A stretch of DNA of 64,000 bases from Bacteroidota bacterium (lineage in GTDB: Bacteria > Bacteroidota > Bacteroidia > Chitinophagales > Chitinophagaceae), in assembly GCA_028876495.1 (NCBI GenBank), contig JAGWRO010000089.1, positions 124,001 to 188,000 of the forward strand, in the 5' to 3' direction. The translations under genes and the position numbers were made by a program. The notes beneath the pieces are model-generated. The model did not search any database. It saw only the letters and a program-made list of their open reading frames with translations, and had not been told where the DNA came from. This document shows, in pieces, positions 1 to 9,582 of this stretch. Every line of letters begins with the position of its first letter. The first letter of the stretch is position 1.

Positions 1-3000
1 TATGCTTTTTCGCACGAGCCCAACAGAAAACAGTGTCCGGAAAAGTTATAGATTCTGATGGAAACGGAATCCCTGGAATCAGCGTTGTAGTAAGAGGCAC
101 CAGAACCGGTGCATCCACAAGCAATGATGGAACTTATTCTTTAAGTGTTCCATCAAATGCCACTTTAGTGGTAAGTGGTGTCGGATTTGCTACCAGGGAA
201 ATACCAGTGGAAGGTAAAAGTGTTATTGATATCACACTTTCCAGAAGTCAAAGTGAGTTGAATGCTGTGGTAGTTACAGCATTAGGAATTTCTAAACAAG
301 AAAGAAAACTTGGATATTCAGTAACTACCGTTGATGGTGGTCAGTTGGACAAGGCTAAGTCAACAAATGTTGCCCTTAATTTAGCAGGTCAGGTTTCAGG
401 TTTAGACGTTCACGGTACAAATGGAGGACCTGGAGGTTCTGCCCGTATTTTGCTGCGGGGAATGCCGAGTATGAATGATGCCGGGTCACCTCTTTTTGTT
501 ATTGACGGTGTTCCGATGGATAATTCAAGCCGCGGAGGCGCAGGAGAGTGGGGCGGTGCAGATTTGGGTGATGGAATTGGAAATATTAATCCGGATGACA
601 TTGCCACAATGACTGTCCTGAAAGGTCAAGCAGCCTCTGCTTTGTATGGTGCACGGGCTTCAAATGGAGTAATATTGATAACTACCAAGAAAGGGAAAAA
701 AGGTGGATTGGCTGTAGAATACAATACTAATTATTCCGTTGATAAAGCAATTAATAATCAAGATTACCAATATGTTTATGGTCAGGGGCAATACGGTGCA
801 AAACCTGCAAACGCAACTGAAGCCCGAAATACCGACAGGTTAAGCTGGGGAGCCAAAATGGATGGATCACAAGTAATTGGATTTGATGGTAATCAATACC
901 CGTATTCTCCTTTTAAAGATAATATCAAAGATTTTTATAGAGCCGGACCTACCTTCACCAATACTGTTTCTGTGGGTGGTGGAAGTGATAAAGGTAATTT
1001 CCGTTTATCCGCATCAAATCTTACCAATAGCTCTATCATACGAAACAGCGGTATTGATAGAAATACGGTTAATTTAGATCTTAACCATGATGTTACGGAT
1101 AAATTACATGTATCTTTAATGGCCAACTACGTTGATGAGCAGGATAAAAATCGCCCAAATCTGAGTGATGGTCCTCTTAATCCGAACAACTTCTTATTCC
1201 TGGCTTCTAATGTAAATGAAAATATATTTAAACCCGGATATGATGCAAGTGGTAGTGAAATAGTTTTTAGTGATGATAACTATGTTACCAATCCATGGTT
1301 TGTAGTAAACAAGGCTATAAACAATACAGGAAGAAAACGACTTATTTCTGCTATTTCGGGTAAGTATAATTTTACCAATTGGCTTTATGCAATGGTGAGA
1401 TTGGGCTACGATCATGAAGACGACAGGTATTTTACGGTAACTCCAACAGGAACTAACTATTCATATAATTCTGCAGGACAGTCGGGGCAACTTAATAATT
1501 TGTCAAATGCCCAAACCACAGACATGAATTTAGATGGGATTATTGGAGCTTCACATCAGTTATTTAAAAATCTGGAGTTAGATGCAATTTTAGGAGGAAA
1601 TATTAGAAAAGATAAATTTGAATCTATTGGTGTAAATGGTAACCATTTTGTAATCCCAGAGCTATATACACCTGGAAATGTGGTGAGCTTTGGAAGAAGT
1701 TATACTTATTCAGGTAAAGAGGTTCATTCAGGGTATTACAGTTTTGATTTTAATTATATGAAGTATCTTACTTTAAGTACTACCGGACGTTACGATGCAT
1801 ATTCTACATTGTATAATTCGGGGATTCCTCAAAGTCAAAGAAATATTTTCACGCCCTCAGTTTCAGCAAGCTTTATTTTCAGTCAGCTTACTAACATCAA
1901 TAAATTGAACTTTGGTAAACTGAGAGTATCTTATGCACAGACAAGTGGCGAGCCAGTTAATCCTTATCAAACTGCTGTTTACTATAGTGTTGGAAACGCA
2001 ATCAATGGCGTGCCAACTGGAAATTTCAGCAATACATTACCTAATCTATTTCTAAAACCTTTTGTAAAAACTGAATTGGAAATAGGAACAGAATTGAAAT
2101 TCTATGACAACCGTTTAGGTTTCGATATAGCTTACTATTCACAAAAAACCAAGAATGAAATAATGAATGGTGGCTTGAGTTCTGCCACCGGGTTTACCAG
2201 CACCGTAATTGCTAATGGTGCTGTCCAAAACAGGGGATTGGAAGTGAGAGTAACAGGAACGCCGATCAGGGAAAGTAAATTTAGATGGGATGTGTCATTT
2301 AATCTTAGTTCGGTTGAGAATAAAATTTTACAAACTGATGCAGCAGGTAATAACGTAAATCTTGGTACTTACCGGCCATTAAATGCGAACACTGCATTTG
2401 TGAAAGGCTTATCAGGGCCACAAATTTTAGCGCATGACTACACTTACGATTCTAAGGGTGATATCGTAGTTGATGCAAGTGGATTACCTGTTCAGGGCAA
2501 ACTTATTCCGATGGGAAGTGTTTTACCAACACTTTACGGAGGGCTTAATAACTCCTTGGATTTTGGCAATTTCAACTTATCATTCCTCATAGACTATAAC
2601 TATGGGAATAAGATACTTTCAGCTACAAGCTATTACTCAATTTACAGGGGTTTAAATAAAATGACTCTTGCCGGAAGAGAAACAGGGATTACTACCGGTG
2701 TAACTGCTAATGGTTCTCCTAATACTGTAGCAGCCGATGCCCAAAATTATTATCAAAGATTAGCAACCATTTCAAGAGTGAATGTGCTGAATGGAGATTA
2801 TATAAAATTGCGCCAGTTAACTTTTGGCTATACAATCACTCAAAAGATGTTGGGAAATATACCTGTAATCAATTCAATTCAGCTTGCATTAGTTGGTCGA
2901 AATCTATGGACCATCATGAAAAAGAGTCCTAACATAGACCCTGAAAATGGTTTTTCATCAACTGTTCGCTATGCAGGTATAGAGGGCACCAGTTTACCTG

Positions 3001-3047
3001 CAACCACAACTTTTGGTATTAATGCTAAATTCATCTTCAAAAATTAA
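1..3047 (+). CDS. SusC/RagA family TonB-linked outer membrane protein (5' partial)
   Basis: Outer-membrane TonB-dependent transporter that imports glycans or peptides together with the SusD lipoprotein just downstream. The reading frame is open to the left edge; the visible start encodes the end of a signal peptide (...ARAQQKTVSG), so the true start lies outside the window and the GTG at 33 is not the start. Visible domains: a carboxypeptidase-regulatory-like beta-sandwich over about the first 75 residues, a TonB-linked stretch (LNAVVVTALG), the plug (ILLRGMPS...FVIDGVPMDN and VLKGQAASALYGARASNG), then a long beta-barrel to the C terminus, which ends in the aromatic-rich FGINAKFIFKN. About 1015 residues are visible, normal for SusC. 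Family assignment is firm; the substrate is unknown because no glycosidase or peptidase lies nearby. Confidence 0.95.
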   Translation, partial: CFFARAQQKTVSGKVIDSDGNGIPGISVVVRGTRTGASTSNDGTYSLSVPSNATLVVSGVGFATREIPVEGKSVIDITLSRSQSELNAVVVTALGISKQERKLGYSVTTVDGGQLDKAKSTNVALNLAGQVSGLDVHGTNGGPGGSARILLRGMPSMNDAGSPLFVIDGVPMDNSSRGGAGEWGGADLGDGIGNINPDDIATMTVLKGQAASALYGARASNGVILITTKKGKKGGLAVEYNTNYSVDKAINNQDYQYVYGQGQYGAKPANATEARNTDRLSWGAKMDGSQVIGFDGNQYPYSPFKDNIKDFYRAGPTFTNTVSVGGGSDKGNFRLSASNLTNSSIIRNSGIDRNTVNLDLNHDVTDKLHVSLMANYVDEQDKNRPNLSDGPLNPNNFLFLASNVNENIFKPGYDASGSEIVFSDDNYVTNPWFVVNKAINNTGRKRLISAISGKYNFTNWLYAMVRLGYDHEDDRYFTVTPTGTNYSYNSAGQSGQLNNLSNAQTTDMNLDGIIGASHQLFKNLELDAILGGNIRKDKFESIGVNGNHFVIPELYTPGNVVSFGRSYTYSGKEVHSGYYSFDFNYMKYLTLSTTGRYDAYSTLYNSGIPQSQRNIFTPSVSASFIFSQLTNINKLNFGKLRVSYAQTSGEPVNPYQTAVYYSVGNAINGVPTGNFSNTLPNLFLKPFVKTELEIGTELKFYDNRLGFDIAYYSQKTKNEIMNGGLSSATGFTSTVIANGAVQNRGLEVRVTGTPIRESKFRWDVSFNLSSVENKILQTDAAGNNVNLGTYRPLNANTAFVKGLSGPQILAHDYTYDSKGDIVVDASGLPVQGKLIPMGSVLPTLYGGLNNSLDFGNFNLSFLIDYNYGNKILSATSYYSIYRGLNKMTLAGRETGITTGVTANGSPNTVAADAQNYYQRLATISRVNVLNGDYIKLRQLTFGYTITQKMLGNIPVINSIQLALVGRNLWTIMKKSPNIDPENGFSSTVRYAGIEGTSLPATTTFGINAKFIFKN

Positions 3048-3052
3048 TTATC

Positions 3053-4657
3053 ATGAAAAAAATATTCATATATATAACTTTTGCATCACTGATAATAGTT
3101 GCAGGATGTACCAAAAAATTTGATTCGATTAATACTGATCCAACCCAAGCATCAGCTTCTACTTTTGACCCTAATCTTTTGTTGCCTACGGCCGAGCTTG
3201 GATACATGTCTGCTATCCAGGGTTATAGCGGACCTATACTATTCCAGAGTATGTGGGTTCAGACCTTAGCTAATGCAGAGTACCCTTCCTATTATACCAA
3301 TGGCGATAAATACGTAGCATCAGGCAATATTCTTACTTATGATGCCAGCACATGGAATAATGCTTATATTGCTGCAAGTAAAGCCCACGAAATACAAGAT
3401 CTTACCAAGGGCAATGCGGACCTGATAAATTTAAGAGGGGTGGCATTAATTGTTCAATTGATCAATTTGGAATTGGTAACTGATGTTTACGGGGATTGTC
3501 CCTATTCCCAGGCACTACAGGCAAAATCGGGAGTATCTTTACCGGTTTATGATAAACAACAGGATATTTACCCTTCTATGTTAAATACATTGGATTCAGT
3601 TATTGCTACATTGGATCCTTCTAAAGCTTTACCCACCAATGACATTATTTATAAAGGTGATGTCTCCAAATGGAAAAAATTTGGATATTCATTGATGTTG
3701 CGAATGGCAATGCGCTTAACGAAAGTTGATCCTGCAACTGCTCAGAAATATGCGGAGAAGGCCTATTCAGGTGGAACTTTTACCAGCAATGATGATAATG
3801 CGTATATCAAATTTGATAATAATAGCGGGTACCAGAATGGAAATTCAGGCGCTTTGCAGGTTCCTGAAGATTATACTCAGGTTAGATGGGGGAAAAAGTT
3901 GATAGATATGTTGAAAGCAACCAATGATCCGAGACTTGGAGTTATCGCAGAAGTTCCAATGCCTGGTAAGGCAAATGCCGGAAATGAAAGTCTTGCAGGC
4001 GATCCCACACCCGCAAATCAACAAGGGATGCCAAACGGGTATGATCAAAATGGCGGAGCTACAGACATTTCCACTGCAGCAGACTATCCTGGCGCTACAG
4101 GCACAGGAGATGATGCAAACCCGATTGGTGGATATTCAAGGCCTACTTCAGCATTGTATCTTAATCTCAACACTCCGGGATTTATCCTGACTTATGCTGA
4201 AACAGAATTGCTTCTGGCAGAAGCGGCTGCAGATGGATGGAATGTTGGCGCAAGTGCCTCTGTTCATTATGCTAATGGGTTAAGCGCTGCATTGCAGACT
4301 TATGGAACCTTAAATGGAAGCACATCTATAAGCGCAGCTACTGCTGATGCTTACGCTGCTTCCAATCCATTGGATATTTCATCTACGGCTAATTCTTTAC
4401 AGCAAATTAATACTCAGATATGGATAACAACAGGTACGCTTTTTAACTTTGAAGAAGCATGGATTAACTGGAGAAGATCCGGCTACCCGGATTTAACTCC
4501 GGTAAATTATACGGGTAATTTCACGAATGCCACAATACCCAGAAGACAAATCTATCCTTCAAGTGAAGCTACAAATAATGGAGCCAATTATAAGGCGGCT
4601 GTAAGTGCTTTAACTGGTGGAGACCAATGGACTTCAAGAGTTTGGTGGGATAAATAA
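3053..4657 (+). CDS. SusD/RagB family outer membrane lipoprotein
   Basis: Surface lipoprotein that caps the SusC barrel and binds substrate. A lipoprotein signal peptide with Cys19 (IIVAGC) is followed by the FDSINTDPTQAS segment typical of the SusD-like_2 subgroup. The all-alpha body and the C-terminal RRSGYPDLTP / RRQIYP segment also match that subgroup. It is 534 residues, a usual length. It starts 5 nt after the susC stop, so both are surely one transcript, closed by the terminator at about 4690. Family known, cargo unknown. Confidence 0.93.
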   Translation: MKKIFIYITFASLIIVAGCTKKFDSINTDPTQASASTFDPNLLLPTAELGYMSAIQGYSGPILFQSMWVQTLANAEYPSYYTNGDKYVASGNILTYDASTWNNAYIAASKAHEIQDLTKGNADLINLRGVALIVQLINLELVTDVYGDCPYSQALQAKSGVSLPVYDKQQDIYPSMLNTLDSVIATLDPSKALPTNDIIYKGDVSKWKKFGYSLMLRMAMRLTKVDPATAQKYAEKAYSGGTFTSNDDNAYIKFDNNSGYQNGNSGALQVPEDYTQVRWGKKLIDMLKATNDPRLGVIAEVPMPGKANAGNESLAGDPTPANQQGMPNGYDQNGGATDISTAADYPGATGTGDDANPIGGYSRPTSALYLNLNTPGFILTYAETELLLAEAAADGWNVGASASVHYANGLSAALQTYGTLNGSTSISAATADAYAASNPLDISSTANSLQQINTQIWITTGTLFNFEEAWINWRRSGYPDLTPVNYTGNFTNATIPRRQIYPSSEATNNGANYKAAVSALTGGDQWTSRVWWDK

Positions 4658-4688
4658 ATTAGGTTAATGAACTCTTATTATAACATTG

Positions 4689-4717
4689 AAGAGGCTACCG
4701 AATGGTAGCCTCTTTTT
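4689..4717 (+). terminator. Intrinsic terminator after susCD
   Basis: Perfect 9-bp stem GAGGCTACC/GGTAGCCTC around a GAAT loop (extended by an AA/TT pair), followed by a T run. It lies 30 nt after the susD stop and separates susCD from the FG-GAP/ASPIC gene. Confidence 0.9.
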
Positions 4718-4765
4718 AAAAAAATTATATTCAGGATAGTTATCTTTACTCTTAAAATCTACCTT

Positions 4766-7700
4766 TTGAAATTTCTTAAATACTTTATTGCAATATCAAT
4801 AATTATTATTTTAGGAGTTGTTGCTTTTTTTCTGCTAAAAAGAAAAAATTTGCATTCTGACCAACCTCTTTTCAAATTACTTTCTTCAAAAGAGACCAAT
4901 ATAAATTTCCGGAACACTATTGAGGATTCCGAGGATCTAAATGTTCTCAATTATGAATATTTCTACAATGGAGGTGGTGTGGCTGTTGGCGATATTAATA
5001 ACGATGGGCTTGAAGATATTTTTTTTACTTCCAATAAGGGGGAAAATAAATTATACCTCAACCTTGGCCACATGAAGTTTAAAGATATTACCCAGGAAGC
5101 CTGCCCGGAATTAGCAGGAAGAAAAGGAGGTTGGAAAACGGGCGTTACAATGGCAGATGTAAACGGGGACGGCCTATTGGATATATACATCTGTTATTCA
5201 GGCAAAGTTGATAGTAATATGCGGAGGAATCAACTATTTATTAACCAGGGTAACCTGAAATTTGTAGAAGAAGCAAAAAAATATGGATTGGATGATCCTG
5301 GCTATAGCACCCAGGCTGCTTTTTTCGATTATGACAACGATGGTGATCTGGATATGTTTTTGCTGAACCATAATGTAATAAAAATGGATAATACTGAACT
5401 TTCTAAATATAGAAAGGGGGTAGACCAGTATGCAGGAGATAAACTATTTGAAAATGAAAATGGACATTTTGTGGATGTTACAAAAAAAGCAGGTATCCAT
5501 CAGTTCCCGCTCACTTTTGGCTTGGGTGTAGCTATATCAGATATTAACCAGGATGGATGGGAAGATATTTATGTAACTAACGATTACAATGAACAGGATT
5601 ATGTTTACATCAATAATCATGACGGCACATTTACCGAAAAATCGGGTGATTATTTCACACATGAATCACAATCTTCAATGGGGGTGGATATTGCAGATTT
5701 TAATAATGATGGTTTGCCCGACATTGTAACACTGGATATGTTGCCCGAAGATAATCATCGCCAAAAGGTTTTGCAGGTGCAGGAAGATTACGGGAATTTT
5801 CAGTTAATGGTTGACCAGGGAATTGAAAAGCAATATATGCGCAACATGCTTCAACTTAATAATGGCGACGGCACTTTCAGTGAGATTGGACAGCTGGCAG
5901 GTGTGTCCAACACCGATTGGAGTTGGTCTCCGCTTTTTGCAGATTTTGATAATGATGGTTTTAAAGATTTATTTATTACAAACGGTTATTTGAGGGATTA
6001 TACCAATAAAGATTTCCTGCGCTATTGGGGAGATTATAAAATAAAACAGGCGATGGACAGGCAACCGGTTAATTTATTTGACCTTGTAAAAGCCATGCCG
6101 GTTTCAAATTATCCTGATTATATTTTCAGGAATAACCATGACCTTACTTTTTCAAACGAACAAAAGCAATGGGGAATTGACCAGGCTAAAAATTCAAATG
6201 GTGCTGTATATGCCGATCTTGATAATGATGGAGACCTTGACCTGGTAGTCAATAATCTAAATGATGAGGCTACGATTTATAAAAATATGAGCAGGGAATA
6301 TGATCATACTTCTTATCTGAATGTCAAATTACTATACAAGGGAGCGAACATCAATGCTGTTGGTTCAAAAATATACCTCTATGCCGGGGGAAGGTTGCAA
6401 TATATTGAGGTAAATCCCAATCGTGGTTATGAGTCATGTGTATCAACTGTTGCTCATTTTGGATTAGACCATCTTAAAACAGTTGATTCATTGCGCATTA
6501 TTTGGCCAAATAGTACAACTCAAATCCTTACAAATATTCCTGCCAATCAAAAATTAATGGTTCAATATAAGGCAGATTCTGTCAACAGTAAACCAATAAA
6601 ATCTTCAGAATATTATTCTGGCGTTTTCTCAAAATCGCCTCAATTGATTCCATATACGAACGAAAGCTTTAACGAAAATGATTTTAAGCGGCAATTACTA
6701 TTGACTTTTATGTATTCCAAAACGGGCCCGGTGATAGCAAAGGCTGATGTGAATAAGGATGGTCTTGAAGATGTTTTTGTGAGTGGAGATAAAAATAAAA
6801 TGGGGAAGATTTATCTGCAAAAGCCGGGTGGAAATTTTGAAGCTATCAGGAATTTAAATATTGGCAACGAAAACACCTCAGCCATCTCTGCTGCTTCTTT
6901 TTTTGATGCTAACGGTGATGGATACCCTGATTTGTATATTGCCAAAGGAGGGTATTCCTTATTTCAACCCGGAACCTCAGCCCTTCAGGATGAATTGTAT
7001 CTTAACGATGGTTCTGGCAATTTTACTTTAGCTGCAAATGCTTTACCGGACTTAACCGCCAGTAGTAAATCCTGCGTAAGGCCGTGTGATTATGACAATG
7101 ATAGAGATATGGATGTTTTTGTCGGCGGCAGGGTTATTCCCGGAAGGTATCCTGTAACACCAAGAAGTTATCTTCTTTCCAATAATGGGAAAGGTAAATT
7201 CACTATTGTAAAGACTCCGTTTGATTCTATTGGTATGGTAACGGATGCCCAATGGGTAGATTTGAATAATGATGGCAGGAAAGATCTTGTTATTTGTGGC
7301 GAGTTTATGCCCGTGATGGTTTTTATAAATACGCCTAATGGCTTTGTTGACAAAACCAATGAATATTTTGATAAACAGGAAAAAGGATTTTGGTTTTCGT
7401 TGAAGGTTACAGATGTTGATGGCGATGGTAAACCAGATATTATTGCAGGCAATATTGGCAGAAATTCACCAATACATTTCTCAGATAAAGAACCAGCGGA
7501 AATGTATTATGCTGATTTTGATAATAACGGTACGATTGATCCATTCCTGAATTTTTATATTCAGGGCAAAAGTTATCCTTTTGTAAGCAGAGATGAACTA
7601 AATAAACAAGTGAACGGCATGCAGCATAAATTTAAAAGTTATAACGATTATGCCGATGCTACTATGAGTGATATTTTCAGCAAGGATCAGTTAGACAATG

Positions 7701-8098
7701 CCGGTAAACTTACAGCCAATGAAAGTAATACAGTTTGCTTTCTTAACAGGGGGGGCAAGTTTGTAAAAGAAATTCTTCCGGTTGAGGCACAGTTTTCTGT
7801 AGTTACAAAAATTATAGCTGATGATTTTGATAAAGATGGCAAAAAAGATCTATTGTTACTGGGTAATCGTTCCGACAATCGGTTAAAAATAGGGAGCATT
7901 GACGCCAATTATGGATGCCTGTTGAAGGGAGATGGTAAAGGTGGATTTGTATATGTACCACAAACATCGTCCGGACTCTCTGTAAAGGGAGACGTAAAAT
8001 CAGCTCAAGAGATACTTATTAATAAAGAAAAATATATTCTTATTGGAATATCAGATCAACCTCTGGCTTTCTATAAAATAAATTTGGATACCAACTAA
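4766..8098 (+). CDS. FG-GAP/VCBS repeat protein with ASPIC/UnbV domain
   Basis: Very large extracytoplasmic protein of 1110 residues. A single hydrophobic N-terminal segment (about residues 5-25, no lipobox Cys) is followed by many calcium-binding FG-GAP/VCBS blades of the form DxNxDGxxD (for example DINNDGLEDIFF, DVNGDGLLDIYI, DYDNDGDLDMFL, DLDNDGDLDLVV), which predict beta-propeller folding. An ASPIC/UnbV module lies in the middle, around residues 530-610 (NRGYESCVSTVAHFGLD...IIWPNS), followed by a second propeller-like half. Start chosen at TTG 4766, just before the hydrophobic segment. Such proteins often accompany susCD in Chitinophagaceae and Cytophagales, but their function is not established. 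The terminator upstream suggests its own promoter. Confidence 0.85.
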   Translation: MKFLKYFIAISIIIILGVVAFFLLKRKNLHSDQPLFKLLSSKETNINFRNTIEDSEDLNVLNYEYFYNGGGVAVGDINNDGLEDIFFTSNKGENKLYLNLGHMKFKDITQEACPELAGRKGGWKTGVTMADVNGDGLLDIYICYSGKVDSNMRRNQLFINQGNLKFVEEAKKYGLDDPGYSTQAAFFDYDNDGDLDMFLLNHNVIKMDNTELSKYRKGVDQYAGDKLFENENGHFVDVTKKAGIHQFPLTFGLGVAISDINQDGWEDIYVTNDYNEQDYVYINNHDGTFTEKSGDYFTHESQSSMGVDIADFNNDGLPDIVTLDMLPEDNHRQKVLQVQEDYGNFQLMVDQGIEKQYMRNMLQLNNGDGTFSEIGQLAGVSNTDWSWSPLFADFDNDGFKDLFITNGYLRDYTNKDFLRYWGDYKIKQAMDRQPVNLFDLVKAMPVSNYPDYIFRNNHDLTFSNEQKQWGIDQAKNSNGAVYADLDNDGDLDLVVNNLNDEATIYKNMSREYDHTSYLNVKLLYKGANINAVGSKIYLYAGGRLQYIEVNPNRGYESCVSTVAHFGLDHLKTVDSLRIIWPNSTTQILTNIPANQKLMVQYKADSVNSKPIKSSEYYSGVFSKSPQLIPYTNESFNENDFKRQLLLTFMYSKTGPVIAKADVNKDGLEDVFVSGDKNKMGKIYLQKPGGNFEAIRNLNIGNENTSAISAASFFDANGDGYPDLYIAKGGYSLFQPGTSALQDELYLNDGSGNFTLAANALPDLTASSKSCVRPCDYDNDRDMDVFVGGRVIPGRYPVTPRSYLLSNNGKGKFTIVKTPFDSIGMVTDAQWVDLNNDGRKDLVICGEFMPVMVFINTPNGFVDKTNEYFDKQEKGFWFSLKVTDVDGDGKPDIIAGNIGRNSPIHFSDKEPAEMYYADFDNNGTIDPFLNFYIQGKSYPFVSRDELNKQVNGMQHKFKSYNDYADATMSDIFSKDQLDNAGKLTANESNTVCFLNRGGKFVKEILPVEAQFSVVTKIIADDFDKDGKKDLLLLGNRSDNRLKIGSIDANYGCLLKGDGKGGFVYVPQTSSGLSVKGDVKSAQEILINKEKYILIGISDQPLAFYKINLDTN

Positions 8099-8225
8099 TT
8101 TTTTATAAAATTTATTATCAACTTTTTAATTTCTGCCAAAAGAAATTATTGGTTTTTTTATTTATATCCTTTCTCTAACTTCATATTTTACCTGTTGTCA
8201 TACCTTTTTATAAAAAATTAAAAAA

Positions 8226-9521
8226 ATGTTTATTTACATACTATGCTTTGTCGCCGGATTGATTATTACTATAATAATCGCATCTGTTTTGCATCGCTCA
8301 ATTTTAAAAAATCAAACGAGTGCCGCGCACGAAAAATTGCAACAGCAAATGGTTTTCAATGATGAGTTAAAAAGAGAAAAACAATTGCTGGCTTTGGAAA
8401 AAGATAAATTGATTGAGCGAATAGGTAAAGCCGAGGTGCGCAATACTTTTCTTGAAGAGAAGTTGCTTCAGCAAAAGGAGGATTTGAACCAAATAGGTGA
8501 AAGCTTCAAATTCGAATTCAAAAACCTTGCGCAAAATATTCTCGAAGAGAAAACGCAAAAATTTACTGAAGTGAATGAACAAAAAATGAAAGCAATCCTT
8601 GATCCTTTGAAAAATGATCTTGGGATTTTTAAAAAGAAAGTGGAAGAAACCTATGATAAGGAATCGAAGGAAAGATTTTCTCTGGGCAAAGAAATTGAAC
8701 GACTGGTGGTGATGACACAACAGGTAAGCACAGACGCAAATAATCTTACAACGGCTCTCAAAGGAAATAACAAGATGCAGGGAAACTGGGGCGAAATGAT
8801 ATTGGAAAGCCTTTTGGAAAATAGTGGATTAACTAAAGGGCGTGAATATTTTTTGCAGGAATTTATTAGGGATAATGCAGGCAATATCATTAAAGATGAA
8901 AACGGTTCGGGGCTTCAGCCGGATGTAACGATTTGTTATCCCGACAAAAGAAAAATAATTGTCGACAGCAAGGTTTCTTTGATTGCGTGGGATGAATGTA
9001 TCGCGCAACAAGATAAGGAAGATCAACAACGCTTTCTTCAGCAACATATTAAAAGTATCAGGCTTCATATCGACGGATTGTCAAAAAAAAATTATCCTAA
9101 ATATGCGCTGGCACTGGATTATGTGCTTTTATTTATTCCGATAGAACCGGCATTTCTGGAAGCGGTGAAGACCGATATTTTACTTTGGAAATACGCTTAT
9201 GATAAAAAGATATTACTGGTAAGCCCGACTAATTTATTCGCCGTTTTAAAAATAATTGCCGATTTGTGGAAAGTGGAACAACAAAATAAACATGCAATTG
9301 AAATTGCTGATAAAGCCGGGTTGCTCTATGATAAATTTGTTTTGTTCTATGAGAATTTTGAAACAGTTGGTAAAAAAATAGCTGAAGCCGGCAATACATA
9401 CGAAACAGCATTAAAGCAACTATCAACCGGCCGCGGAAATGTAATTGGCAAAATTGAAGAATTAAAAAAAATGGGTGCCAATGCAAGCAAACAATTACCG
9501 GAAAGAATTTTTTCTGAATAG
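8226..9521 (+). CDS. rmuC: DNA recombination protein RmuC
   Basis: RmuC family protein thought to limit inversions and recombination at short inverted repeats; it carries a nuclease-like core. The N-terminal membrane helix (about residues 3-22) is followed by a long coiled coil (about 30-200, rich in E, K and Q), then the RmuC domain (LTTALKGNNKMQGNWGEMILESLLE ... QPDVTICYPDKRKIIVDSKVSL) with its conserved D and K residues. It is 431 residues, normal for the family. It stands alone, convergent with metZ. Confident from domain order and the GNWGE and DSKVSL motifs. Confidence 0.92.
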   Translation: MFIYILCFVAGLIITIIIASVLHRSILKNQTSAAHEKLQQQMVFNDELKREKQLLALEKDKLIERIGKAEVRNTFLEEKLLQQKEDLNQIGESFKFEFKNLAQNILEEKTQKFTEVNEQKMKAILDPLKNDLGIFKKKVEETYDKESKERFSLGKEIERLVVMTQQVSTDANNLTTALKGNNKMQGNWGEMILESLLENSGLTKGREYFLQEFIRDNAGNIIKDENGSGLQPDVTICYPDKRKIIVDSKVSLIAWDECIAQQDKEDQQRFLQQHIKSIRLHIDGLSKKNYPKYALALDYVLLFIPIEPAFLEAVKTDILLWKYAYDKKILLVSPTNLFAVLKIIADLWKVEQQNKHAIEIADKAGLLYDKFVLFYENFETVGKKIAEAGNTYETALKQLSTGRGNVIGKIEELKKMGANASKQLPERIFSE

Positions 9522-9537
9522 AAACTTTAGGCAATCG

Positions 9538-9575
9538 CAGTAAATCCAATAAACAACGGGCTTTTTTATTTTGCT
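9538..9575 (+). repeat. CAGTAAAC element, copy A (convergent rmuC/metZ junction)
   Basis: CAGTAAAT, A-rich stretch, CGGGC core, then TTTTTTATTTTGCT. It lines up with seven other copies in the window at the same spacing (T run begins 24 nt after the C of CAG). It fills the gap between the converging rmuC and metZ stops. It may act as a two-way terminator. Confidence 0.6.
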
Positions 9576-9582
9576 TTCGGGA

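Noticed and set aside
8367-8720. Minus-strand ORF within rmuC rich in Phe and Leu
   Set aside because: Antisense shadow of the coiled-coil region; Phe-rich because the sense strand is Lys/Glu-rich.
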